From assembly GCF_035046485.1 (NCBI RefSeq), contig NC_085136.1, positions 82,787,734 to 82,851,733 on the forward strand: 64,000 nt of DNA, read 5' to 3'. How positions within the stretch are numbered: the stretch's first letter is position 1; every line of letters begins with the position of its first letter. Shown piece by piece: positions 54,016 through 64,000 of this stretch. The translations under genes and the position numbers were made by a program. A model generated the notes under the pieces. The model had not been told where the DNA came from. It made no database searches and was given only the letters and a program-made list of their open reading frames with translations. The DNA is from Aedes albopictus. Taxonomy: Eukaryota > Arthropoda > Insecta > Diptera > Culicidae.

Positions 54016-56560
54016 GAAGAGGGTTTTCTGCTAAGAGGGTTCAAAAAGTCGGTACAAGATTCCTGGAGAATTTTCTGGAAGAATTTGTGAAAAAATCTCT
54101 AGAGGATTCCCAGGAGAAATTCCTGGACGAATTGCTGGCATAACTTGTGAAGAATGCCACGAGCAATTCCTGTAAAAAAAATCCTGGGGTAATTCCTGGA
54201 CAAATTCCTGGAGGGCTCTCTAGAGGAGTTCTTGGAAGAATTACTGGATGAATTTCTTGAGGAATTCTGGAAGATTTCTGTTACTATTCTATTATTTTTC
54301 TATTTCTAAAAAAAAAAAACCTTTAGAAAATCCTGGAAGAATTTCTAGCGGAGTTTCTGGAGGAATTCCTCCAAGTCCCTAGAGGAATCCCTGAAAAATT
54401 CCTGAAGGTATTCCTCCAAGAATTTCCTGGAAGAATTTCTGAAGAAACCTCTAGAAGATTTTTGATAAGAATACTTAAAGGGTCTTTTGAAAGATTTCCT
54501 GGAGGAATCTTCAGAGGATTTCCTGGAGGAATCTCTGGGAAAATCCTGGAGGAATCCCAAGAAAATTCCTGAAAGCATTCTTGGAAGAATTTCTGAAAAA
54601 AATCCCCAGATGATTTACTGGAAAAAATCCTGTAGAAATTGTTGACATAATTTCTGAAGGATGTCCAGGAGCAATTTCTGGAACAAATCCTAGAGAAATC
54701 ATTGAAGAAATTCCTGAAAAAAAACCTTGGGGTAATTCCTGAAGAATTTCCTGGAGTTCTTGAAGAAATTGCTGGAAAAATCCTTTAGGAATTCCTGGAG
54801 GTTCTCCTTTGGGAATTGCTGGAGGAATTCTTGAAGGAATTTCAGGAGGAATCTCTGGAGGAATTTCTTCAACAATTTCTGGATGAACTTCTGGAGGAAT
54901 CTTTAGGGGAGCTCTGAGAGAAATTTCTAGAAAAATCCCCTGAGAAATTCCCGGAGAGATTTCTAGAGAAATCTGTGGAGGAAGTCCTGGAGAAATCCAC
55001 GAACGGATTTCTGATGAAATCCCTGGAAAAAATCCCTGAAAAAGTTCCTGGAGGAGTTTTTAGCGGAATTTCTGGAGGAATCCCTGTAGCCAATCCTGGA
55101 GAAAAAATTGGGAGAATTCTTGGCGAAATTCCTGGAAAAAATCCAGTAGATATTCATAGAGGAAATCTTGGAAGAATTTCTGAAGGAACCCCTATAGGAT
55201 TTCCTGGAGTAACTCCCGGATGAATTGCTGGCATAGCTTATGTTGATTAATTCCTGGTGTAATTCCCGGCGGAATCTCTGCTAGAATCCATGGAGGGATC
55301 CCTGGAAGTATGTTTTGAAAATTTCCTGGAATGCCTAGAAAAATTCCAGGTGGAATTCTTGGAGGATCCCCTAATTCTTGGAGAAATCTTTGGAGGTGTT
55401 CCTGTAGAAGTCTCTGTAAAAAATCCCTAAAGAATTCCTGTATAAATTTCTGCAGAAATTCTTGGGGGAATCCCAGAAACAGTTACTGGAGGAATCTCTG
55501 AATGAATGCCCGGAGGATTTCTTGGAGGAATCTCTGAAAAAAATCTTGTAGGTATCCTTGGAGGAATCCCTGGAGAATATTCTAGAAGAATGCCCGTCGA
55601 AATCACCGGAGGAATCTCTAGAAATACTCCTGGAGGAATCTCTAGAAGAATTCATTGAGGAATTTCTGGAGGAATCTCTAGAGGCATTTCTGAATGAATC
55701 CCTGGATGAATTTTTAGGGAAATTCCTGCAGCAATTCTCCGAGGAATCCCCGGAATAGTTCCTGGAGGAATCTCAGAAGAAATTCCTGGAGGAATCCCAG
55801 GAAAAAGTCCTGAAGAAATTGCAGATGAAATCCCTGGAGAAATCCTGAATGAATTCTTAGAAGCGTTCGTGGAGGAACTCCTTGAGAAATTTCTGTAGCA
55901 GTTCTGAAAACAAAACCCAGGAGGAATTCCGGAAGCAATTCCTAGGGGCATTCCTAAGAGAATTCTCAAACAATCCCTAGAGGAAATACTGGATTAATTC
56001 CTGCAGGAGTTCCTGAAAGAATTCCAAGAGGAACTCCTGAAGGAATTCTAAAAAATGTTCCTGGGTGTATCTTTGGAGGATTTTTTAAACAGTTCCTGGA
56101 ATTATTCCTGAAAGAAACACAGAGAATATTCCCGGGTGAATTCCTGGAGGAATTCTTGAAGGAAAACCTGGAGGAATCCCGGAAGCAATCCCATGAGGAG
56201 TTCCTTAGGAAATCCCAGGAAAGCTTGCTTAACGAATTCCAGGAAGAATTTCTGTAGGAAAAAAATATGAAGGAAGGAAGCTATGGAAAAATTCTTGAAG
56301 GAATTCGTCGATGCATCCTTGTAGAAGTATCTGTAAAAAATCTGAAGGAACCGTGGGAGGAATTCTTGAAGCATTTCTTGGAACAAACCCTGAAAAGGAA
56401 AGATGCCCATGGAAGAATTCACGAAGGAGAAACTCCTGGACAAGTCTCTTGAATAATTTCTGAAAGAATCCCTGGAGAAGTTTCTAAATAAGTGCCTAAA
56501 GGAATTTCTGGAGGTGTCCTTGAAAAAAATCATAAATAAATCCCACGTATTTTGCTCTAA
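54016..56560 (+). repeat. 12-bp minisatellite, main block
   Basis: About 2.5 kb of GGAATTCCTGGA-type units with substitutions, indels and few foreign pieces. Frames on both strands (55558-55758; 55371-55655 minus; 56102-56623 minus) repeat with the 12-base period and are not genes. Confidence 0.82.
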
Positions 56561-57025
56561 GCATGACGTTTGTTTGAATTGAATACAAGTGAAAATTCGT
56601 GTAGCAGTAGCACCGTAGCACATATCTGCACTCTATGGCAGCATATGGTTCTACAAAGTCCTTCTTTTTCCCTACCGGAACCGGTTCCAGCATATCTTGG
56701 AAATTTGGCATGCTGTTTTTGTAATCCATGAATAAATATCACAAAATTTAACCATTCAACCAAGCTTGTTATTTGATAAAATTCTGTGATAAAATTGAAG
56801 TGGTTCTCTTGGAGAAATACTTGGCAAAATTTCCTGTCATTCTCAAGAAAAAAGGTTTGATAATTATGGATAAAATCCACAAAAAAAGATTTTTTTTTTC
56901 AGGAACTCTGAATTCTTGATAATTTACATAAAGTCTGGGATTTTAATTTTTTCGTCCTTATTCCTGAGAAAATGATAAAAAAAGGATGAAAACCACTTTG
57001 GTTATATTAAATTAATGAGCCTGTT
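56561..57025. other. No gene recognised
   Basis: Mixed AT-rich sequence with an ACCGGAACCGGTTCCAGCAT palindrome-like patch at about 56675. No element ends found. Confidence 0.4.
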
Positions 57026-57291
57026 GCTTGCCAAGGGGCTGACAAGGTGACAAAAATGACGTTTTTTCATCAAATTGCACCTAATTTATCGCGATTTAAT
57101 TATAAAATTCAAAATGGCGGCCAAATCCAAGATGGCTGCCAAAACATTTTCATCTTCAATGAAAGGTGTATTCTTTCTCTTCATAGAAATGTGAAAATTT
57201 GTACATGTTTCAACATGAATTTTGGAGATATGACGCGAGAAATTAGGTGCAATGTGATGAAAAATCGTTATTTTTGTCACCCTTGGCAAGC
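57026..57291. mobile_element. MITE, GCTTGCCAAGGG ends
   Basis: Left GCTTGCCAAGGGG pairs with CCCTTGGCAAGC at the right; pairing continues (GTGACAAAAATGACG with GTTATTTTTGTCAC; GCACCTAATTT with AAATTAGGTGC). An extra CTGACAAGG-like segment is in the left arm. The centre has AAAATGGCGGCC and CCAAGATGGC words, like the motif in the 10.4-kb element. Confidence 0.8.
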
Positions 57292-57529
57292 AAGGGGTCC
57301 ATCAATTTAACCCAACCAATTTTTTAACATTTTCTAGCGAATAAGCAAGAAAAAAAGACTTGATGTAAACACGAATGATGTTACACGAAAAATTTCAATC
57401 GTATTTGCATGTAAGTTCAAAGAATTTGTGAAAGAGGCAAGCCTCGCTGGATAAATTTTCGACTAGTGCTGAAAAACTGTTTGCACCTCGTTCAACAAAT
57501 AACTAGTTTCTTCTGGAATTTACCCAATT

Positions 57530-58760
57530 ATGCCCCCGGCAATCCATTTGACTTTTCTTTCGGAAATGCCTTCAGTAATTAAGCAAGCAATGCCTCTGGG
57601 AATCGGAATATGTAGGATTTTTTTTTAATTTCTTTTGCAATTCGTTTGGAAGCTCCTCAGGTTTTTTTTTCGATCATATAATCAGTAAATCCATTGGGAA
57701 TCTCTGCTTCAATACCTTACGGAATTCCATCGACAATTGTTTTAATTAAATTTCCGGCTTTCAACTTTAAGTAACTTTAAGAAGGAATGTGCAAAATTCT
57801 TTTTCTTCCAACAATTTCTTCGTGGATTCTTCAGAAACTCCTTTAATGCGGCAGTTTCTTTGAGAATGTCTTCGCCAATTTCAATGGAACTTTCGTTAAA
57901 TTTGTCAGGCGAATATCTTCGAAAAATTCTTCGCAATTCTCTCAGAACACTTTTGGCAATTTCCTTGAAAATAGCTTTGGAAATTCTTTCGCCAATTTCT
58001 CAAAACATACTTTCAAAACTTGCTACAGCTTTTCCTTTGAGGAATCGTCCAGCAATTCCCTTATAAACTTCTCTGGCATTGTTTTCGAAAAACCGTTTGG
58101 AAATTACTTTTATATCTCGATCAATTCGTTTGGGAATACCTTTCGTAATTCTTTCAGCATATTCTTTGAGAGTTCCTTTGCAGCTTGCTTTGTGAATTTT
58201 GCGGAAATTTATACTAAAACTTCTTCGACAAATTCATTGGAATTTTTCAAAAATTCCTTCAGCAGTTCGTTTGACCATTTCAATTAGTAGTACCTTTGAG
58301 ATTTTCTTCGGTAATCTCATCAGTAGTTAATTCAGCAATGTGTCTGGTAATTTCTTCGCAAATTTAGTCAAAAATTTATTCGGCACTTCCTTTGGATTTC
58401 ACTCAGCAATTTCATCGATAGTATTTCCTGTAAATCCTTTGGAAATTTTTACTTCGATACCTTTCGGAACTATAGCGACAATTTATTTGAGGAATTTTAC
58501 GGTAATACCTTTAAAAATTACTTGAAGAAGGAATTAACAAAATTCTCTTATGATTTGCTTGAACATCTTCGGACAATTGCTTCATGAATTATTCAGTGAT
58601 GCGCTTGGAAATTACCGCGGCTTTTTCTTGAGAATATTTTTGGGAATTTATGTGGAACTTTCTTTAGAAATTCCATCTATAATTCCTTGTTACGGGTATA
58701 TTTGTCAGCAACTTTGTTTTAGGTTTGGGAAAATCTTTGAAAAACTATTCGTGATCGTTT
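57530..58760. repeat. Variant 12-bp minisatellite (GGCAATTCCTTCGGAAAT)
   Basis: Units around TTCGGAAATTCCTTTGG / GCAATTCCTTTGG, diverged from the family at 53-56 kb. No gene. Confidence 0.6.
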
Positions 58761-59225
58761 TGTAAGTTAATCCTATAATATTGCCTACATTGCCTACAAT
58801 GATACTTATTTGGAAACTCCATAATGTATTCTATCATTCAAATTTTCAAAATCATCTGAAGTATCTATATTGTATGCCACAAAAGTTCAGCCTATTGGAC
58901 GCAGTGGCTTAATTTCCCCAACAGGGGAGGAAAAAAAATCTATATATGGCAGCCGGTTGTATGCACCCATAAAATATTTAAAATGCACCATAAACAATAT
59001 AAAAGTGCTCCATAGAAAAAGAAGCCATGTACCAATAAAATAAATATAATTCTTCATAGATAGACAGGAATGTACCATTAAACAGCTGAAATTGTACCGG
59101 TAAACCAACAAATTTTCTGACTGAAGTTGACAGATTGCACCAATAAATAATGACATGGTGCTCCATAAACTCATAAGAATGTTCCATGAATAACCAAGAA
59201 TGTACCCATAGTTTATACATTGGTG

Positions 59226-59885
59226 TTCATTGCAATCTTTGGTGCAAAAATAGAGTCCTGTCAAATTTTCAGCCATTTCGGTGGTGATTTAATGGTGGCC
59301 CAAAAGCAAAATAGGTTTATATGGGAATTAATATGAAGAATTTTCGACAAAGATTATCCACGCTGTAGAACATTAACACATGGATAAAGTCATAGGGTCA
59401 AAGTCAAATTGAATTCTTCAGATATCAATGATGAATGTTGCCGAAGACCGCAACTCATTTCGACTCACCAAAAAGAAGTTATTAATCAATATTCATCCAT
59501 CCATGCTTGAACAGAAGACCACAGCTTGACCGACACGCTTGACACGCAATCATATTATGCGTGTTAGCTTCTTGCACACCTTGCAGGACATCGTGTATGA
59601 AGATGCGCATTCGAGTGAGAATTTGTTAAATATCTTTTTTGCCGATTGTCGAAATAAGTTCCGGTCTTCGGCAACATTCATCATTGAGATCTAAAGAATT
59701 CAATTTGGCTTTGGCCCTATGACTTTAGCCATGTGTAAACGCTCTACAACGCGGAGAACTTTTTTTGAAAATTCTCCATAGTAATTCCCATATAAACCTA
59801 TTTTGCTCTTGGGCCACCATTAAATCACCACCGAAATGGCCAAAAATTTACAGGACTCTAGTTTTGCACTAAAGATTGTAATGAA
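59226..59885. repeat. Palindrome 1 of the foldback cluster (~225-bp arms)
   Basis: TTCATTGCAATCTTTGGTGC at the left pairs with GCACTAAAGATTGTAATGAA at the right; the arms run to CCGAAGACCG (59450) and CGGTCTTCGG (about 59671). A non-paired centre of about 210 bases contains GACACGCTTGACACGCAATC. Confidence 0.8.
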
Positions 59886-59929
59886 CAAATGGGAGCTTTG
59901 AATTTTTAACATGTTTGAAATCTGAACTG

Positions 59930-60570
59930 CCCTAGTGCTACATACATATATCAGTTTTGCTCCATATAAAAATAAAATGGCTCCATAGAAAAATAAAATT
60001 GCACCATAAATATTATCTTATCTCACTATACATGTTAATCCTATAAATAATGCTAGCTCGCTAAGCCCAGTTACCTGGGTGGTGGGATATATGATTTTAA
60101 GCTTCAACCTAAAAAGCAAATAGACAGTACTCGAACTGTAACTTGAATGATATCAATAATTGGAAAATATTTCAAAATAAAGGTAACATCAAAAGCATCA
60201 TTTGGCGTACATCTATGAAGCACGACGGAAAAGACGAAAAAAAAACTAGGTGTGTAATTGACCGGACAAATGCTTGCTGTCCGAACTCGCTAACGCTCGT
60301 CGGACTAAAAAAAGGGATAACATCTCTGTTTGCATTATACCGGGCAAATTCTTGCATCTGTGGCTTGCCTAGAACCGAAACGACACAGTTACGGCGAATC
60401 GGATATCGGAATCCTCAATCCTCTATGCGGCTTCGCCGCATGAAGTAGCATTATTTGTAGGATTAACATGTATAGTGAAATAATATAATGTTTATGGTGC
60501 AATTTTATTTTTCTATGGAACAATTTTAATTTTTTATGGAGCAAAACTGATATATCTATGGAGCACCAAT
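59930..60570. repeat. Palindrome 2 of the foldback cluster, with a distinct core
   Basis: GATATATC/CTCCATAGAAAAATAAAATTG at the left (59945-60060) pairs with CAATTTTATTTTTCTATGG at the right (60440-60565). The core 60066-60440 is unrelated and ends in a stable hairpin ATGCGGC-TTC-GCCGCAT (60425-60441). The frame 60143-60448 in the core is not a recognised protein. Confidence 0.7.
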
Positions 60571-61451
60571 GCACTAAGGGCCAGAATCGCAATCTAGCGG
60601 AACAAAATTAATTACTCCAAAACGAAGCATTTCCGACACATGGTATCTTCGACAAAGTTGCTTGACATCAGCAGGGGCATCTATTGATCAGAACGTAGTA
60701 GTTCGCAATTCGTCCGCATAGGTGGCGCCACCATCTAACTTCTTTGTTTTACGTTCTAGAGACTTGGCGTCTTCGGCAAAGTTGTTCATTTTGGCAAAAT
60801 AAACAACTCTTTCTCAGACGTCAAAATTCCACAGCCTACTGTTTTCGAGTTATTTCAAAAATAAAATACATTCAATGAAAAACCAGTTTTTAAAGCTTAT
60901 TTTGACATTTTTACTAGAAACCATGTAAGTTTAAATTTTTTTCTAATGCAAATATGTCAAACCAAACACATTCTATGGAAATATATTCAATATTATTATT
61001 AAAAATTTGAAATTAAAATACAAATTCAAAAAAATAGTGTGAATTTCAAGCCTTAATATCTCACAAAGCGCAAAAAATCGCAACTTCAAATTTTCAGCAA
61101 ATACGAATCAATACTAGGTGAACATACTGTCAAAAATTTGGAGAGGTATTTTTTGGTGTTTTTGAGATAATAGCTTTTTAGTAACACCATAAATATAAGT
61201 AGTGCCAGCGTGTAACTTTTTACTGTTACACTTTAGAGAGTTTATGTCTTCGAGAAAGTTGTTCATTTTGACTAAATAAACAACTGTTTCTTAGACGTCA
61301 AAATTCCACGGCCTACTGTTTTCGAGTTATTGTGTATTAACTAGATTTTATTGATGAAATTTGTCAATAAAACACATTTTGATGCAATAGTATGAACTAT
61401 TTTTTATTGTTTTTGATTTTACGATACATAGTAGGTAATGAAAATGTCAGT
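60571..61451. repeat. 881-bp arm of large palindrome, left
   Basis: It starts GCACTAAGGGCCAGAATCGC and ends near GAAAATGTCAGT. It pairs almost completely with 61647-62527, with scattered single-base differences and few indels. No coding function. Confidence 0.88.
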
Positions 61452-61646
61452 TTCGTGGAGCTCCAGTTTCACAATCTCTAGAGATTGGTCAACGCCCTTT
61501 CCATCCAGGAACAAATCCACGAGCTCTCAGCAAGATATTTCGCGCTCTAAAATTTAAAATGATTGACAAAAAGGTTAAGCTTAAAACATTTGGAAAATAA
61601 CATGCAAAAAATTAAAAGTTACCTTGAGCCATGCTGACAATAGTAT
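61452..61646. other. Loop of the large palindrome (195 bp)
   Basis: This sequence between the two arms has no partner in the arms. It contains AATCTCTAGAGATTGGTC. No ORF of note. Confidence 0.8.
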
Positions 61647-62527
61647 ACTGACATTTTCATGACCTACTATGTATCGTAAACATTAAAACAATAAAAAATA
61701 GTTCATACAATTGCATCAAAATGTGTTTTATTGACAAATTTTATCAATAAAATCTAGTTTATATACAATAATTCGAAAACAGTAGGCCGTGGAATTTTGA
61801 CGTCTAAGAAACAGTTGTTTAGTTAGTCAAAATGAACAACTTTCTCGAAGACATAAACTCTCTAATGTGCAACAGTGAAAAGTTACACGCTGGCACTACT
61901 TATATTTATAGTGTTACTTAAAAGCTATTATCTCAAAAACACCAAAAAATACCTCTCCAAATTTTTGACAGTATGTTCACCTAGTATTGCTTCGTATTTG
62001 CTGAAAATTTGAAGTTGCGATTTTTTGCGCTTTGTGAGATATTAAGGCTTGAAATTCACACTATTTTTTCGAATTTGTATTTTAATTTAAAAGTTTTAAT
62101 GATAATATTGAATATATTTCCATAGAATGTGTTTGGTTTGACATATTTGCATTGGGAAAAAATTTAAACTCACATGGTTTCTAGTAAAAATGTCAAAATA
62201 AGCTTAAAAAAGTGGTTTTTCATTGAATGTATTTTATTTTTAAAATAACTCGTAAACAGTAGGCTGTGGAATTTTGACGTCTGAGAGAGTGTTGTTTATT
62301 TTGCCAAAATGAACAACTTTGCCGAAGATGCCAAGTCTCTAGGACGTAAAACAAAGAAGTTAGATGGTGGCGCCACCTATGCGGACGATTTGCGAACTAC
62401 TACGTTCTTAGCAATAGAAGCCCCTGCTGATGTCAAGCAACTTTGTCGAAGATACCATGTGTCGGAAATGCTTCGTTTTGGAGTAATTAATTTTGTTCCG
62501 CTAGATTGCGATTCTGGCCCTTAGTGC
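61647..62527. repeat. 881-bp arm of large palindrome, right
   Basis: Inverse of the left arm, ending GCGATTCTGGCCCTTAGTGC. The frame at 62309-62524 is part of the arm and not a gene. Confidence 0.88.
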
Positions 62528-62851
62528 AATGTATAAACTATGGGTGCAAATCTATTTTTCTATGGTACAATCTTATTTTTCTATGGAGCAAAAATGATAT
62601 ATCTATGGAGCATCTATGCATAAACTATGAGTACATTCATGGTTGTTTATTGAACATTCTTATGAGTTTATGGAGCACCATGTCATTATTTATTGGTTCA
62701 ATCTGTCAACTTCAGTCAGAAAATTTGTTGGTTTACCGGTGCAATTTCAGCTGTTTAATGGTACAATCCTGTTTATCTAGGGAGAATTATATTTATTTTA
62801 TTGGTACATGGCTTCTTTTTCTATGGAGCACTTTTGTAATTTCTATGGTGC

Positions 62852-63235
62852 CTCCTAGTATTATTATAGTAGCAAAAACCTTTTGCCATTTTTGACGTCA
62901 ATACAGCTTGACCTAACAAAAACTTCTTCTACTAACTGGACAACCTAAATTTTAATGACAAAGTAGACATCTTCTCAAAGCTTTCATTAGAAGCCCATGA
63001 CATAAAAAAACCTTTTTTTAAGGGGATAGTGCCAGTGCTGTAGACTACCAACATAGGTGCTACCGCAACAAGGGTTGTTGTCTTCATTTGGTATTCAACC
63101 GCTAACGTTAAAACATTTAACATAATATTTCGTGGAAGTAACACAAGTACAGTTGTCAACATAGACAGCATGTTTCGCTATATGCTATTTCCAAGAAGAA
63201 ATTTGCTATTCAACATGAACGTTCCTGGAACGTTT
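62852..63235. other. No feature recognised
   Basis: Mixed sequence with TTTTTGACGTCAATACAGC near 62889; no ORF or TIR of note. Confidence 0.4.
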
Positions 63236-63580
63236 GGACATGAACGTCAAGGAATTATGGATATTCTGGTCGACATTTTTGAACTCCGGGCATCTTCTTC
63301 AAACCAAATATAGCCATATTGAATGGCTTTAGAGCCTACAACTCCATTCAATAGCCGCCCTCTTGAATTTTGAGCCGCCATCTTGGATATATTGGTCGAC
63401 ATTTTTGGACTCTAGACATCTTGCCCATACTAAATATACCCAAACCCATATTACATGATTTAAGAGCCTAAACACCGTTAAACAGCCGCTATTTTGAATA
63501 TGGAGCAGCCATATTGAATTTCAGACCACCATCTTGGATGTTCAGACATCTTCCCCATATCAAATATACCCATGAGGAGT
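63236..63580. mobile_element. Partial GCCGCCATCTTG element (copy 3)
   Basis: About two core blocks with GGATATTCTGGTCGACATTTTT, CCATATTGAATGGCTTTAG and GAGCCGCCATCTTGGATAT. The TTTCTCGTGCC end seen in copies 1 and 2 is missing, so this is a fragment. Confidence 0.65.
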
Positions 63581-64000
63581 GTATCGGAAATTAACTATAT
63601 ATGTTCAAAACATCCTAAAAAATAATTTATTCGAGTTAAAAATAATTTTATTTTTGGAGGTACTATATAAATCCTCAGAAAAAGGAATGGCACTTTTGCT
63701 TTTGTAATAATGTTTATTTTACATGGACATCAATCTCAAAGTTTAAACGCATGATCTAGAAATTTTGGACACCTCTTAAAAATTTGAAATTGCGGAAAAA
63801 ATGGATTTTTTTAAATTTTTTTAAATATTTAAGCGCAAATATATTCTTTCCCAGATTGCTCAGAATATAGGTAAAAAAATATTTTCAAGAAAAAATTCGA
63901 CTCCATTTTAGCGCAATTCTTAAAAATTAAAAAACGTCATTTTTCAGGGACCCAATTTTTTGATGCTCATTTAAAGTACGATTACGCAAATAAAAAATAC
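63581..64000. other. AT-rich stretch to window end, no feature
   Basis: A- and T-runs, no ORF or element ends. Confidence 0.4.

Larger units (their letters stand above)
58963..62851. mobile_element. Foldback cluster: chain of palindromes with TATGGAGCA units
   Basis: The outer segments 58963-59225 and 62528-62851 are inverted copies of each other, full of CTATGGAGCAC / GTGCTCCATAG and GGTACAAT / ATTGTACC words. Inside are three palindromes: 59226-59885, about 59930-60570, and 60571-62527. The terminal units are modular and occur in different numbers in each arm, as in foldback transposons. No transposase is visible; whether it is one composite or nested insertions is unclear. Confidence 0.75.

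Noticed and set aside
55371..56623. Minus-strand Ser/Arg/Phe-rich frames of 94-173 codons
   Set aside because: Periodic translations of the 12-bp minisatellite.

Overview
The window reads as a repeat-saturated intergenic or intronic stretch of a culicine mosquito genome, most likely Aedes. The evidence is Feilai-like tRNA SINEs, very large amounts of degenerate minisatellite, arrays with GCCGCCATCTTG and TTTGGCCGAA motifs, abundant MITEs and foldback elements, and short (52-68 bp) GT-AG intron-like segments. I recognise no intact host protein gene. Almost all long open frames are by-products of short tandem repeats or lie inside transposable elements.

Layout. 1-3.5 kb: degenerate 12-bp array with one palindromic MITE. 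3.5-4.8 kb: two foldback elements with 10-bp target duplications. 4.8-9.3 kb: mostly single-copy sequence with a Feilai-like SINE and a 1.3-kb terminal-inverted-repeat (TIR) element in a TA site. 9.3-13 kb: a MITE, a tRNA-Met-headed SINE, an element full of GCCGCCATCTTG units, and two kinds of minisatellite. 13-16.4 kb: 12-bp array with a hAT-type MITE. 16.4-20.8 kb: 9-bp purine-rich AGAACC array with MITEs. 22-26.7 kb: a SINE nested in a MITE, a third foldback element, and a degenerate LOA-like LINE flanked by apparently identical 871-bp direct repeats. 27-30.1 kb: CTGAAAC arrays that switch strand. 31.7-32.9 kb: a second GCCGCCATCTTG element. 35.88-40.96 kb: a Ty3/gypsy retrotransposon with 111-bp LTRs and a 5-bp target duplication. 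41-47.2 kb: a palindromic element, a hAT-type element made of GATTAAT repeats, a 1-kb TTCGGCCTAATGACC array, more CTGAAAC arrays and a SINE. 47.4-52.9 kb: small MITEs, quiet sequence, and a probable 930-bp solo LTR. 53.3-58.8 kb: long 12-bp arrays. 58.96-62.85 kb: a chain of palindromes including one with two 881-bp arms.

The most coherent coding unit is the gypsy element: Gag with two zinc knuckles, an aspartic protease, reverse transcriptase, RNase H and integrase, in that order. Its frame is interrupted three times by segments that look like canonical short introns, and removing each restores the frame exactly. It also carries three apparent indel frameshifts although its LTRs differ at only one base. 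The other strong signals are structural: the 881-bp-arm palindrome, the three foldback elements with a shared core but different terminal repeat words, the LINE between long direct repeats, and the hAT-like element built from homeodomain-like TAAT repeats. All statements come from reading the sequence; no database search was possible.
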